DNA from: Methanomassiliicoccales archaeon UBA147
GTDB lineage: Archaea > Thermoplasmatota > Thermoplasmata > SG8-5
NCBI GenBank assembly: GCA_002496385.1
Contig: DAJR01000023.1
Location: 9,170 to 73,169, forward strand
Reading direction: 5' to 3'
DNA length: 64,000 bases
The position numbers were made by a program, and so were the translations under genes. Shown here in pieces: positions 53,208 through 60,687 of this stretch. Under the pieces are notes generated by a model, which was not told the origin of the DNA, did not search any database, and saw only the letters and a program-made list of their open reading frames with translations. The number at the start of each line of letters is the position of its first letter. Position 1 is the first letter of the stretch.

Positions 53208-53232
53208 AACCAAAGGATGAGAGAGACGAATC
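53208..53232 (+). repeat. 25-nt direct repeat, right copy
   Basis: Partner of 52963-52987; AACCAAAGG, then ATGA, then GAGAGACGAATC. Confidence 0.75.
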
Positions 53233-53259
53233 TATGAGCTTGTATCTATTCGCTAATAT

Positions 53260-53304
53260 GACGAACAGACTCTGCCACAATATTTTTACATTCGCTAGTT
53301 CGTC
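53260..53304 (-). repeat. Covarying palindrome A
   Basis: Stem arms GACGAAC and GTTCGTC. Read on the minus strand its inside follows the same order as copies B (53578-53624) and C (53665-53711): stem, AACTAGCGA, AT-rich loop, AGAGTCTGTT, stem. It lies on the other side of tRNA-Ala and in inverted orientation relative to B and C. Stem bases differ from B and C but stay paired. Confidence 0.75.
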
Positions 53305-53310
53305 GGTTGC

Positions 53311-53347
53311 GCCTAATGGCATAACAAAATGTTTCTGGCCATTAGGC
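53311..53347. repeat. 10-bp hairpin
   Basis: Perfect arms GCCTAATGGC and GCCATTAGGC around a 17-nt loop, seven bases after palindrome A and 44 nt from the 3' end of tRNA-Ala. It could be a processing or termination signal for the tRNA transcript on the minus strand. Confidence 0.65.
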
Positions 53348-53390
53348 TAACCATTTTTCATTGTAACCATAATGATAAAAGAAAGAAAAA

Positions 53391-53464
53391 TGGACTCAGC
53401 GGGATTCGAACCCGCGGCCTCTGCCTTGCGAAGGCAGCGATCTACCGGGCTGATCTATAAGCCC
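53391..53464 (-). tRNA. tRNA-Ala (anticodon CGC)
   Basis: 74 nt on the minus strand, beginning GGGCTTATAGATC and ending with discriminator A. The acceptor stem pairs with G3 opposite U70, the identity pair of alanine tRNA. Anticodon stem CTGCC/GGCAG carries loop TTCGCAA, so the anticodon is CGC (reads GCG). The T arm GCGGG-TTCGAAT-CCCGC is perfect. No intron and no encoded CCA. A minus-strand TATA-like box lies about 26 nt upstream. Confidence 0.96.
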
Positions 53465-53485
53465 ATATTATTTGAAACAGCCAAT

Positions 53486-53506
53486 AGCATATAAGATATA
53501 AACTTT
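53486..53506 (-). promoter_or_regulatory. Promoter of tRNA-Ala
   Basis: Read on the minus strand the sequence AGTTTATATCTTATATGC contains two overlapping TATA-like motifs; the inner one (about 53488-53495) is about 27 nt before the tRNA 5' end at 53464. Confidence 0.55.
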
Positions 53507-53577
53507 TGTCAGCAACAGCCCGGTATTGGGCCAATTTCTGAACGATGCAATAATCAACAAAAGAAATTAGCCCGTAT

Positions 53578-53624
53578 CATCAAACTAGCGATTAATGGCT
53601 TATGTTACCAGAGTCTGTTTGATG
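53578..53624 (+). repeat. Covarying palindrome B
   Basis: Stem arms CATCAAAC and GTTTGATG, preceded by GTAT. Inside: CTAGCGATTAATGG at the left and ACCAGAGTCT at the right. The spacing to copy C is 87 nt start to start. Confidence 0.75.
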
Positions 53625-53627
53625 AAA

Positions 53628-53660
53628 GACCGAATTGCACCAAACGCATAGAATTCGGTC
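53628..53660. repeat. 9-bp hairpin between palindromes B and C
   Basis: Perfect arms GACCGAATT and AATTCGGTC around a 15-nt loop, directly between the two palindromes. Confidence 0.65.
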
Positions 53661-53664
53661 GTAT

Positions 53665-53711
53665 CGCCAAACTAGCTATTATTACCATATGTTATTGAAG
53701 TCTGTTTGGCG
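53665..53711 (+). repeat. Covarying palindrome C
   Basis: Stem arms CGCCAAAC and GTTTGGCG, preceded by GTAT like copy B. Inside: CTAGCTATTATTACC and TTGAAGTCT. Relative to B the stem has two changed pairs (A-T to G-C, T-A to C-G), both compensated. Confidence 0.75.
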
Positions 53712-53796
53712 TTATTAACTCTAGTATTGGGGCGTTTCTCTCTATCTTTCACTTCGTTCATTAACCTTTTATCCCTCCGCGAAGTTCAAGGTCTCA

Positions 53797-55380
53797 ATGC
53801 CCATCTCCGCCTCCGGAAAAGGCTTCGATATCATCCTGGTCTCCGCAGAGTACTGGGACGACCATCCCCTTTCACCTGTCGGGGTGATAGCCAGGGTGCT
53901 GGATGCCAAGGGGTTTTCCATCGGCATAATCGAGAAGCCCGAAACTCCTGAGGATTTCACCCGCCTGGGCAGCCCCAAATTGTTCTTCGGCGTGACAGCA
54001 GGGTCCATCGACAGCATGATGAACAATTACACGCCAATGAAGCACAAACGGGCGGACGACCCGCATGCCAGGAAGCAGAATCCCATGCCGGATCGCGCCA
54101 CCATCGTTTACTGCAATGCCCTCAGGCGGCATTTCAAGGGCTGCACCATCGTCATCGGCGGCATCGAGGCCTCCCTGCGCCGGTTCACGCATTACGATTA
54201 CTGGAACAACAATGTCAGGCGCAGCATCCTTCTGGACTCGAGGGCGGATGTACTCGTTTACGGCAACGGCGAGATGCAGATAATCGAGCTGGCACAGCGG
54301 GCCAGGGCCGGAAAGCCGCTCGCAGGGGTTCAGGGGACTTGTGTGGTATCGAAGACCGTGCCCGAGGGGTTCGGACGACTGCCCGGCCATGCCCTGGCTG
54401 CCGCGGACAAGAAGGCTTTTTGCGAGATGCAGAACCAATTCTCCATCACGAAAAACCTGGCGCAGGAGTATGACAGGAACTTCGTCCTGCAGTACGCCTA
54501 CCCGGGATACACGACAGGATTCCTTGACTGGATATACTCGCTCGATTACTCAAGGGACATGCATCCCGAATCGCTCCTCAGGATGGCGCAGTTCTCAGTC
54601 CAGACGCACAGGGGCTGCATCGGGAGTTGCTCGTTCTGCTCCATCGGGCTGCACCAGGGCAACCGGATAATCTCGCGGAGCGAGGGAAGCATACTGGCCG
54701 AGCTCAGGAAAATAGCGGGGCACAGGGAGTTCAGGGGGGTGATTGACGACCTGGGGGGGCCGTCCGCCAACATGTACGGGATGGACTGCGATGCCTGCGA
54801 AGGCGACTGCACAGCCTGCGGAAAGCTGGACCGCTCCCACGCGCCTCTGATTGCGCTCATGAAGAAGGCCAGGAAGGTCAAGGGCGTCAGGAACGTATTC
54901 GTCCGGAGCGGGGTCCGGTACGACCTGGCCATTGACAGCCCCGAGTACATCAAAGAGCTTGCTGAACATCATGTCTCCGGCTGCCTGAAGATAGCGCCCG
55001 AGCATTTTTCAAAAACGGTTCTGGGGCTGATGAACAAGCCTGGCGAGAGGTTCGACGAGTTCGTCGAGCTGTTCGGCAAGCTGAGCGCCGGAACCGGCCA
55101 TACCCTCAGGCATTACCTTATGATTGGGCATCCCGGGGAGGACGCGGCAAGCCTGGACGCACTGGTGAGAAAAGCCCGGGGTCTGGGTAACATCGAGAAC
55201 TTCCAGCTGTTCACCCCGACACCGATGACGCTGTCCACCTGCATGTACTGGACCGGGCTGGACCCAAGGACCATGCGGCTGGTGAAAATCGTGTATGACT
55301 ATCATACAAAGAAGAAGATGAAGGAGAAGGTCCTGGCAGTCATCAAGGAAAGCGATCCGGATATGGACAAAGATTATTAG
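53797..55380 (+). CDS. YgiQ-family radical SAM protein
   Basis: 527 residues. The N-terminal half carries the YgiQ pattern (VSAEYWDDHPLSPVGVIARV, GGIEASLRRFTHYDYW, DVLVYGNGEMQI), then the radical SAM motif CIGSCSFCSIG near residue 272, and an added cysteine cluster CDACEGDCTACG near residue 330 that may bind a second cluster. Also LKIAPEHFSKTVLGLM and FTPTPMTLSTCMYWTG. YgiQ proteins (UPF0313) are widespread and their substrate is not known. Leaderless start likely. The bases after the palindromes show no ribosome binding site. Confidence 0.92.
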   Translation: MPISASGKGFDIILVSAEYWDDHPLSPVGVIARVLDAKGFSIGIIEKPETPEDFTRLGSPKLFFGVTAGSIDSMMNNYTPMKHKRADDPHARKQNPMPDRATIVYCNALRRHFKGCTIVIGGIEASLRRFTHYDYWNNNVRRSILLDSRADVLVYGNGEMQIIELAQRARAGKPLAGVQGTCVVSKTVPEGFGRLPGHALAAADKKAFCEMQNQFSITKNLAQEYDRNFVLQYAYPGYTTGFLDWIYSLDYSRDMHPESLLRMAQFSVQTHRGCIGSCSFCSIGLHQGNRIISRSEGSILAELRKIAGHREFRGVIDDLGGPSANMYGMDCDACEGDCTACGKLDRSHAPLIALMKKARKVKGVRNVFVRSGVRYDLAIDSPEYIKELAEHHVSGCLKIAPEHFSKTVLGLMNKPGERFDEFVELFGKLSAGTGHTLRHYLMIGHPGEDAASLDALVRKARGLGNIENFQLFTPTPMTLSTCMYWTGLDPRTMRLVKIVYDYHTKKKMKEKVLAVIKESDPDMDKDY

Positions 55381-55409
55381 AATGTACCCGGTTACCTCGC
55401 ACGTTTCTC

Positions 55410-56393
55410 ATGCCACAATGCACGATTTGCGGACAGGAGACTGCATTCATCCCCCAGTACCAGCAGTGGTACTGTTACCGCTGCCAGGTTTATCCATATG
55501 CCACGCACACTCAGCCAAGTTATCAATCCCCTCCGCAGTATTATGCCCCTGCATACTACGCGCCCCAGTACTACCAGCCTCCTCCGGCCTATTACCGCCC
55601 GCCGGCAGCAGTGCCCAGTTTCCAGGCGGCCATTTCCAAGGTTCATGCGTCGTTCATGATGCGCCAGAGCGCGGACAGGACCGTTTCAATGGCCTGGGTA
55701 TGGGCGATAGTGCTTCTCCAGGTGGTGCTCCCGGTGTCTGCCATAATAACAGGGGTCGCGCTTCTGGCTGGCACGGAATCCACAGAGATCGACCCCGGCC
55801 ACCTTCTTTTGATAATACTTGCGGTGCTCATAGTCTCAATTGCCCTGGCCGCGGTCTATGCGCTCCTCACGTACCGTCTGGTGGGCCGGAGGGACAGCCA
55901 TTTCCGGCGGGACAACCTGCTGATGGAGGGCATGGGCGAGTACCTGACCGCTGTCTCGGCCAGCACCCAGACCGACCTCAACGTTGAAAGATGGACCATG
56001 AACACGCTCCACGTCCAGGGGATGACCCAGGACAGGTCTGCAAGCCTCTGGGCGGTGCTGGTCGCCCTGCTCCCCATAATCGGGATCATCTTCCTGATTT
56101 ATTGCATGATGTTCCTCACAAAGGACACCCACCAGCATGACGAGAGGCAGAGGGCGTTCAACCGTTATTTCGAGGCTGGGATGGCCCGCTCCGGGAAGGA
56201 ATTCCGGGCGTCAGGCGCATGGCAACCTCTTCCCAACCGGGATGTCGCGGCCTATGTGATCCTGACCGTGCTCACCGTCGGGTTGTTCCTCCCCTACTGG
56301 TGGTACGTGAACATCGAGGACATGAACCTGCACATGAAGAACCAGTGGGAGTTCGAGAACGCCCTTGTCGAGACTTTCAAGGCAGAGGCATGA
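55410..56393 (+). CDS. Zinc-ribbon, Tyr/Pro-rich membrane protein (DUF4234-like C-terminus)
   Basis: 327 residues. An N-terminal zinc ribbon CTICGQ...CYRCQ is followed by a Tyr/Pro/Gln-rich stretch (residues 30-68), then four to five helices. The last part, with LTVGLFLPYWWYVNIEDMNL, resembles the DUF4234 domain. Cytoplasmic zinc ribbon plus membrane anchor suggests an adaptor. It is followed by a PrsW-like gene and another zinc-ribbon membrane protein on the same strand, a likely operon. Function unknown. Confidence 0.72.
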   Translation: MPQCTICGQETAFIPQYQQWYCYRCQVYPYATHTQPSYQSPPQYYAPAYYAPQYYQPPPAYYRPPAAVPSFQAAISKVHASFMMRQSADRTVSMAWVWAIVLLQVVLPVSAIITGVALLAGTESTEIDPGHLLLIILAVLIVSIALAAVYALLTYRLVGRRDSHFRRDNLLMEGMGEYLTAVSASTQTDLNVERWTMNTLHVQGMTQDRSASLWAVLVALLPIIGIIFLIYCMMFLTKDTHQHDERQRAFNRYFEAGMARSGKEFRASGAWQPLPNRDVAAYVILTVLTVGLFLPYWWYVNIEDMNLHMKNQWEFENALVETFKAEA

Positions 56394-56397
56394 GCGC

Positions 56398-56931
56398 ATG
56401 GAAAATACGCCCCTGAGACCAAGACACCTTCTCATCGCCTTCGGATTCGGCGCCCTCTCGACGCTGGTTGCCTCCTGGGCGTCGCTGGCATTGATGCTGA
56501 GGACCAGCACCTACACGCTTCCTTTCGCGGTCGAGGACGCCGGTCTGGTCACGATTCTGATGGCCGTCATAGTCGCGCCTTTCGTCGAGGAATTGGCGAA
56601 GCCGATAGGCCTCTATTTCATCCGGTCGGAGGAAAAACCGGATTTCAAACTCGGGGATTGGGCGCTCCTGGGGGCAATGGCCGGGCTCGGTTTCGCAATG
56701 GTCGAGAATTTCCTCTATGCCGCCACTGTCCTGAGCTACGGGGCGGATGTCTCGGCAATGCTCCTTGGGCTGAGGTTCCTCCTCCCGCTCCACATGATCG
56801 CCACGGCGATATCGGGATATGGGGTAGGGCTGTGGGCCAAGACAGGGAACGCAAAATATTTCGCGGCCTGCATCTCCGTCTCGATGCTCCTCCACGGGCT
56901 CTTCAACCTTGCCGCATCGGTGGTGGGGTGA
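56398..56931 (+). CDS. PrsW-like intramembrane protease
   Basis: 177 residues from ATG 56398. The three PrsW motifs are present in membrane helices: APFVEELAKP with the Glu-Glu pair, GLGFAMVENFLY with Glu, and HMIATAISGYGVG plus LLHGLFN with histidines. PrsW-type glutamic proteases cleave membrane-bound anti-sigma factors in bacteria; archaeal targets are not known. It follows the zinc-ribbon membrane protein by four bases and may cleave one of its neighbours; this is a guess. Confidence 0.82.
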   Translation: MENTPLRPRHLLIAFGFGALSTLVASWASLALMLRTSTYTLPFAVEDAGLVTILMAVIVAPFVEELAKPIGLYFIRSEEKPDFKLGDWALLGAMAGLGFAMVENFLYAATVLSYGADVSAMLLGLRFLLPLHMIATAISGYGVGLWAKTGNAKYFAACISVSMLLHGLFNLAASVVG

Positions 56932-56933
56932 CC

Positions 56934-57287
56934 ATGGGGCTACCGGAAGGAACATTCAGGGGATTGGCGAGAGTCGTTTCCCCGCTATCATTCTGGATGG
57001 CGGCCGGGTGGGCAGCATATCCAACGGCCATCCAGCGCATCAGCGCCGACATGGGCGAGGCGATGGACATTGCAGAAGTGAGATTGTTCTCCGCCATCAT
57101 GACGGTTTGCTGTCTGGGGGCGGGCATCGCGCTTGCGGTTTACGGGTTCACGGGAAGGGATGCGAGGGATGAAGACCTCAGAGCCCTGGCGAAAAAATCT
57201 CTGTTGTGCCCGTACTGCGGTGCCACTATGGCATCGGACAACGGGAGGTGTGGCAAATGCGGCAAAGAGATCCCTCGCGTTCGTTAA
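56934..57287 (+). CDS. Two-helix membrane protein with C-terminal zinc ribbon
   Basis: 117 residues from ATG 56934, after a GGTGGGGTGA site that overlaps the previous stop. Two hydrophobic stretches (WMAAGWAAYPTAI and IMTVCCLGAGIALAVYGF) precede a zinc ribbon CPYCGATMASDNGRCGKCGK. Unknown family; third gene of the PrsW cluster. The open frame upstream of 56934 lies inside the PrsW-like gene. Confidence 0.7.
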   Translation: MGLPEGTFRGLARVVSPLSFWMAAGWAAYPTAIQRISADMGEAMDIAEVRLFSAIMTVCCLGAGIALAVYGFTGRDARDEDLRALAKKSLLCPYCGATMASDNGRCGKCGKEIPRVR

Positions 57288-57326
57288 AATCAAAGAAGAA
57301 CTGACAATCAGAATCCAAATTAATCA

Positions 57327-57363
57327 ACCCCTGGCATAGGCTGGATTAGGGGCTGCCAGGGGT
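57327..57363. terminator. Hairpin between convergent genes
   Basis: Perfect 10-bp arms ACCCCTGGCA and TGCCAGGGGT around a 17-nt loop, in the gap between the zinc-ribbon membrane gene and the convergent rpl12. It could act as a bidirectional end signal or RNA stabiliser; no long T run follows. Confidence 0.5.
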
Positions 57364-57435
57364 CTGTCCGGTCAACGTTCCCACTGATTGGGGCCGTCGA
57401 AGCGTGAAAATAATGAAAAAATATTAGATTCACGC

Positions 57436-57735
57436 TTAACCGAACAGAGCACCCAGGCCTGCTGCTGCTTCTTCTTCAGAGACCTTTTCCTCTTCTTTCT
57501 CTTCCTTCTTGGCGGCTGCGGCAGCGGGAGCTGCTGCGGGGGCGGCTGCAACCGGTGCGGCCACTGCGGTCTTCATCGCCTCGGCGATGTCGACGCCATC
57601 AAGGGATGCGGTGAGGGCTTTCACCCTGGCGGTGTCCGGTGTTACTCCGGCCGCTGTCAGGACCTTGCTCACTGCGTCCTCTGTTATTGCCTTCCCTGCC
57701 GAGTGAAGGATCATTGCGCTGTATATATATTCCAT
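57436..57735 (-). CDS. rpl12: Ribosomal protein P1/L12 (archaeal stalk)
   Basis: 99 residues. Helical N-terminus [20 protein letters not shown], an Ala-rich hinge, a Lys/Glu stretch, and the factor-binding tail [13 protein letters not shown]. It dimerises on P0 to recruit translation factors. Same order (L1, P0, L12) as in other archaea; 31 nt after P0 with its own GGAGGT site. Confidence 0.96.
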   Translation of the reverse strand: MEYIYSAMILHSAGKAITEDAVSKVLTAAGVTPDTARVKALTASLDGVDIAEAMKTAVAAPVAAAPAAAPAAAAAKKEEKEEEKVSEEEAAAGLGALFG

Positions 57736-57766
57736 TTTTCATACCTCCATTATCTTTGATCTTGAA

Positions 57767-58777
57767 TCATCCGAAGAGCGCGCCCAGTCCGGCCGCCGCA
57801 TCCTCCTCTGTAACTTTTGGCTCCTCTTTCTTCTCGCTCTTCTTGTCCTGGGGCGCTTCCGCCGGCGCTGCTGCCGCGGCGGCTGTCGCCGCTCCTGCCA
57901 GAGCCGCTTTCAGGTCCTCGTCGAGCGCGTCCGGGACCCTTGCTGCGAGCGCCATCATCTTGAGGTTGGCTTGCCCCACGAGTTTGTCAATTGTATTCTT
58001 ATTGGTTATCCCTGCGAACAGGGCCACGTTCATTGATTCAGTGTAAGCTTTGGATATCAGCGGCCTGATTGTCATCGGCGTCGTGTATCCGATGGTGATG
58101 GCTACGCTGTAGGTGCCGCTTATCGCGCCCAGGAGGTCGCCCATGAACTTCTTCTCATCGATCGCCAGAACCTCCGGCCCGAACACAATCCCTTTCTCCC
58201 ACACGCCTCTGAGGTCCATTCCCACGATGAGGGGGAATATCTCGAGTTTGGTGAGCATCTGCGCAGCCTTCAACGGGATCGGGTCGCCCTCCTTTACGAG
58301 GAGCTTGGCCTTCTTTATCACGACCTTCCCGCCCTCGATGGCAGCCGGAATTCCTGCCTGCTGGAACTCACCGACTATCGGGCCCGGTTTGAAAGAGGTC
58401 TCGCCGGCTTTTACCTCGATGTCCGCGGGGGCAATTTCGCCGCCCTTTGCGGGGGCCGGGGTCTTTGTCGATTCCATGACCTTGAATAATTTGAAGGGGT
58501 TGTCCGCCGAACCCACCAGGGCGCACTGGCCGTCCACGAGTTCTGACAGTTTGTCGAGCCCGGGCATCTCAGCATTCATTTCCTTGAGCGCAAGGTTGAT
58601 GAGGTTGTTCTTCGCCACTATCAGGGATATCTTACCCCTTAATGTGCCCCTCATGTTCTGTATCTGGGGCGCAGGGATGCCGCCGACATTGACCACTGCT
58701 ATCACCGGGTTTGACTTGATGACCTGTCTCAGGTCCTTCAGGTACTCCAATTTCCAGTTCGCCGGTTCCCTGTCCAT
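57767..58777 (-). CDS. rplP0: Ribosomal protein P0/uL10 (archaeal stalk base)
   Basis: 336 residues. N-terminal rRNA-binding part with VIAVVNVGGIPAPQIQNMRG and LIVAKNNLINLAL, an inserted domain (residues about 110-185), helical P1-binding region, and the tail [13 protein letters not shown] that is nearly the same as that of L12. Four bases separate it from L1. Confidence 0.96.
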   Translation of the reverse strand: MDREPANWKLEYLKDLRQVIKSNPVIAVVNVGGIPAPQIQNMRGTLRGKISLIVAKNNLINLALKEMNAEMPGLDKLSELVDGQCALVGSADNPFKLFKVMESTKTPAPAKGGEIAPADIEVKAGETSFKPGPIVGEFQQAGIPAAIEGGKVVIKKAKLLVKEGDPIPLKAAQMLTKLEIFPLIVGMDLRGVWEKGIVFGPEVLAIDEKKFMGDLLGAISGTYSVAITIGYTTPMTIRPLISKAYTESMNVALFAGITNKNTIDKLVGQANLKMMALAARVPDALDEDLKAALAGAATAAAAAAPAEAPQDKKSEKKEEPKVTEEDAAAGLGALFG

Positions 58778-58781
58778 GTTA

Positions 58782-59417
58782 TCACATCAGCCTCACTGCC
58801 GGCCCCATGGTGGTCTTGACATAGATTGACGCTATGTTGTTCTCACCCTGCTCCAGCCTCGATGTCACTCTCTGAACCACGGCTTTGATGTTGCCGGCAA
58901 GTTCGTCCGGACTCATGTCCTTGGAACCTATCATTGTGTGGAATGTCTTCCTGTCCTTGCTCCTGACCCTGATGGTCTTCCGGAGGGAGCCGATTATGGC
59001 TGCCGGGTCGGTTCCCGGCGGGATGGGCTTCGGCATCTTGCCCCTGGGGCCCAGCACAGGCCCGAGCCTCTTCCCGATGAGGGGCATGAGCGGTGCTTCC
59101 GCAATGAAATAATTGTGAGCGCTCACGAGCTTCCTGGCCTTTCTCTTGTCGTCCGCGTATTCCTCTATCTGCTCGGGAATGATGATGATGTCAGCCACTC
59201 CTTTAGCCTTCGCGGCGATTTCCGTGCCTCCGAAGAGACCGACCTTGACGCTCGTGCCGCGGCCGTGGGGCAAGAGGATTTCCTCCTCTATCCTGTACTT
59301 GGGCTGGCTCAGGTCCACGCCTTTGAGATTTATCGCGAGGTCCACTGACTCCTTGAACTTGCGCTCCTTGGAGCCTTCAAGCGCCTTCTTGACCAGATCG
59401 ACTATGTCTTCTTTCAA
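58782..59417 (-). CDS. rpl1: Ribosomal protein uL1
   Basis: 211 residues starting at TTG 59417, seven bases after AGGAGG; no nearby ATG fits the conserved N-terminus DIVDLVKKALEGSKERKFKE. ESVDLAINLKGVDLSQPKYR, LPHGRGTSVKVGLFG and LGPRGKMPKP are universal L1 landmarks. L1 forms the mobile L1 stalk and, in methanogens, represses its own operon by binding the mRNA leader. A structured leader precedes it here. Confidence 0.96.
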   Translation of the reverse strand: MKEDIVDLVKKALEGSKERKFKESVDLAINLKGVDLSQPKYRIEEEILLPHGRGTSVKVGLFGGTEIAAKAKGVADIIIIPEQIEEYADDKRKARKLVSAHNYFIAEAPLMPLIGKRLGPVLGPRGKMPKPIPPGTDPAAIIGSLRKTIRVRSKDRKTFHTMIGSKDMSPDELAGNIKAVVQRVTSRLEQGENNIASIYVKTTMGPAVRLM

Positions 59418-59428
59418 CTTCAGTCCTC

Positions 59429-59459
59429 CTGTAGTCAGCGGGGAAATCCCCTACTACAG
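59429..59459 (-). promoter_or_regulatory. Leader hairpin of the L1 operon
   Basis: In the leader RNA, CTGTAGT pairs with ACTACAG, then an asymmetric internal loop (A against GCTG), then GGGG pairs with CCCC around ATTT. It lies just upstream of the ribosome binding site and just after the expected RNA start from a TATA-like CCTTAAAAAGG (59495-59505). A stem with an asymmetric loop next to the start is what an L1 autoregulatory site looks like; direct binding is not shown. Confidence 0.55.
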
Positions 59460-59540
59460 TGTGCTACAACCGAGCGCCCCCACTAATCCCATCCCCTTTT
59501 TAAGGATTTCGGTCGCAAAAACATGGCGATCATCGGGTAA

Positions 59541-59552
59541 ATATTTTTATAG
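59541..59552 (+). promoter_or_regulatory. TATA box of methyltransferase gene
   Basis: ATATTTTTATAG is centred about 28 nt before ATG 59575. Confidence 0.5.
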
Positions 59553-59574
59553 CCAGGCACAATCACCCGATACC

Positions 59575-60234
59575 ATGGAGGCCGATAGGACTGAAGCCGA
59601 GTACCGCATGATTCTCAAGCATGCAGACCTGAAGGGCAAGAGGGTTCTGGAGGTCGGGTGCGGCAGCGGCCGGGCGTCCGCATTGTTGGCCAGGGAGGCA
59701 GGAGAGCTCATAGCCATCGATCCCGACCCGGAACTTATTAAAACTGCCAGGCAGGAAATACCGGCTGTGGATTTCCGGGTGGGCACCGGCGAACACCTTG
59801 AATTTCCAGATGGGGTATTCGATGCGGTCGCCTTCACGTTCTCGCTGCACCATCAGGACAGCAGCCGCGCCCTATCCGAGGCCTACAGGGTGCTGAGGCC
59901 GGGAGGCCTGGTTATCATAATCGAACCATCGGTTGAAGGCGAGATACATAGATTCTTCAGGGCGTTCAGGGACGAGGACAGACAGATCACGGAGGCCCTG
60001 GCGGCCATAAAAAACAGTCCGTTCACAGTGTTGGGCACCGAAACTTTCTCCATCGAATGGCGGTTCGACGACTGTGAAGACCTGTACTTCCACTTCCTTG
60101 AACACGCAAAAACGCCCAAGACCGACGGTTGGATAAAGAAGATGGAATCCCTGCTGGGTACGAAGGTCCGCGACAGCCCCCTGCTTCTGAATGAAACGGT
60201 TACGATATTCTCACTTGCGAAAGAAAGTGACTAA
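59575..60234 (+). CDS. Class I SAM-dependent methyltransferase (Methyltransf_11 type)
   Basis: 219 residues from ATG 59575, supported by TATA spacing; the frame is open further upstream but lies inside the L1 region. Motif I VLEVGCGSGRASALLA, AIDPDPELI, motif II FDAVAFTFSLHH and YRVLRPGGLVIIIEP are those of ubiquinone/menaquinone-type or small-molecule methyltransferases. Substrate unknown. It stands just before the NUDIX gene on the same strand (24-nt gap). Confidence 0.88.
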   Translation: MEADRTEAEYRMILKHADLKGKRVLEVGCGSGRASALLAREAGELIAIDPDPELIKTARQEIPAVDFRVGTGEHLEFPDGVFDAVAFTFSLHHQDSSRALSEAYRVLRPGGLVIIIEPSVEGEIHRFFRAFRDEDRQITEALAAIKNSPFTVLGTETFSIEWRFDDCEDLYFHFLEHAKTPKTDGWIKKMESLLGTKVRDSPLLLNETVTIFSLAKESD

Positions 60235-60258
60235 TATTCAACTGGCATACAGACCGGC

Positions 60259-60669
60259 ATGCGGAACAGTCCCAAATTGACGGTCGACGGCATACTCCGA
60301 CGGGCCGGCGGAATCATTCTCATCCGGAGGAAGAACCCACCGTTCCGGGGCTGCTATGCGCTTCCGGGCGGCTTCGTGGAGCACGGTGAGACCGTGGAAT
60401 CCGCGGTCGTGAGAGAGTTTTACGAGGAGACAGGCCTTCGGACCAAGGTCAAATCCCTGGTCGGCGTTTATTCGGAGCCGGACAGGGACCCGAGGGGCCA
60501 CACCGTGACAGTGGTATTCGAGCTGGACTCAATCGGTGGAAAACTGAAAGGCGGCGACGATGCCGCTGAAGCAAAGGTCTTCCCGATCGACGCACTGCCT
60601 GAACTTGCTTTCGACCATGCCAAAATATTATTTGATTATCTCAATAGAAATCGCTTCAATGATGGCTGA
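60259..60669 (+). CDS. NUDIX hydrolase
   Basis: 136 residues. The full Nudix box is in GGFVEHGETVESAVVREFYE followed by ETGL, with the metal-binding REFYEE. FRGCYALPGG before it is typical of ADP-ribose/8-oxo-dGTP-type enzymes. A role in cleaning NAD-derived or oxidised nucleotides is plausible. The 147-nt element begins 18 nt after its stop. Confidence 0.93.
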   Translation: MRNSPKLTVDGILRRAGGIILIRRKNPPFRGCYALPGGFVEHGETVESAVVREFYEETGLRTKVKSLVGVYSEPDRDPRGHTVTVVFELDSIGGKLKGGDDAAEAKVFPIDALPELAFDHAKILFDYLNRNRFNDG

Positions 60670-60687
60670 TGTGAATTATTATGTACT

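Larger units (their letters stand above)
52866..53390. other. 525-nt gene-free stretch with direct repeats and hairpins
   Basis: No convincing gene. A 25-nt direct repeat (52963-52987 and 53208-53232) encloses three strong hairpins; beyond it follow a palindrome (53260-53304) and a further hairpin (53311-53347), then tRNA-Ala. A TATA-like TTAAAATA (53011-53018) could drive a transcript across the hairpins. Short open frames here lack ribosome binding sites and overlap the palindromes. Confidence 0.6.
53507..53796. other. Gene-free stretch carrying palindromes B and C
   Basis: No gene is seen between the tRNA promoter and the YgiQ-like gene. It holds two tandem 47-nt palindromes (B, C) separated by a further hairpin. 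A TATA-like CCTTTTA (53765-53771) lies about 28 nt before ATG 53797. Confidence 0.6.

Noticed and set aside
53041..53215. RNase P RNA or SRP RNA in the hairpin cluster
   Set aside because: I looked for the conserved RNase P blocks and the SRP helix-8 loop motif and found neither; CTGATGA near 53108 resembles a C box, but no matching D box at the right place was seen.
52930..53350. Short open frames in the gene-free stretch
   Set aside because: No ribosome binding sites, no family resemblance, and they overlap hairpins and direct repeats.
53391..53464. tRNA-Ala as integration site of a mobile element
   Set aside because: No integrase gene and no duplicated tRNA 3' end in the window.
56658..56933. 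Extended N-terminus of the zinc-ribbon membrane protein
   Set aside because: This part lies in another frame of the PrsW-like gene; a strong ribosome binding site precedes ATG 56934.
59146..59574. Extended N-terminus of the methyltransferase
   Set aside because: The upstream frame is antisense to rpl1 and to its leader; TATA spacing supports ATG 59575.
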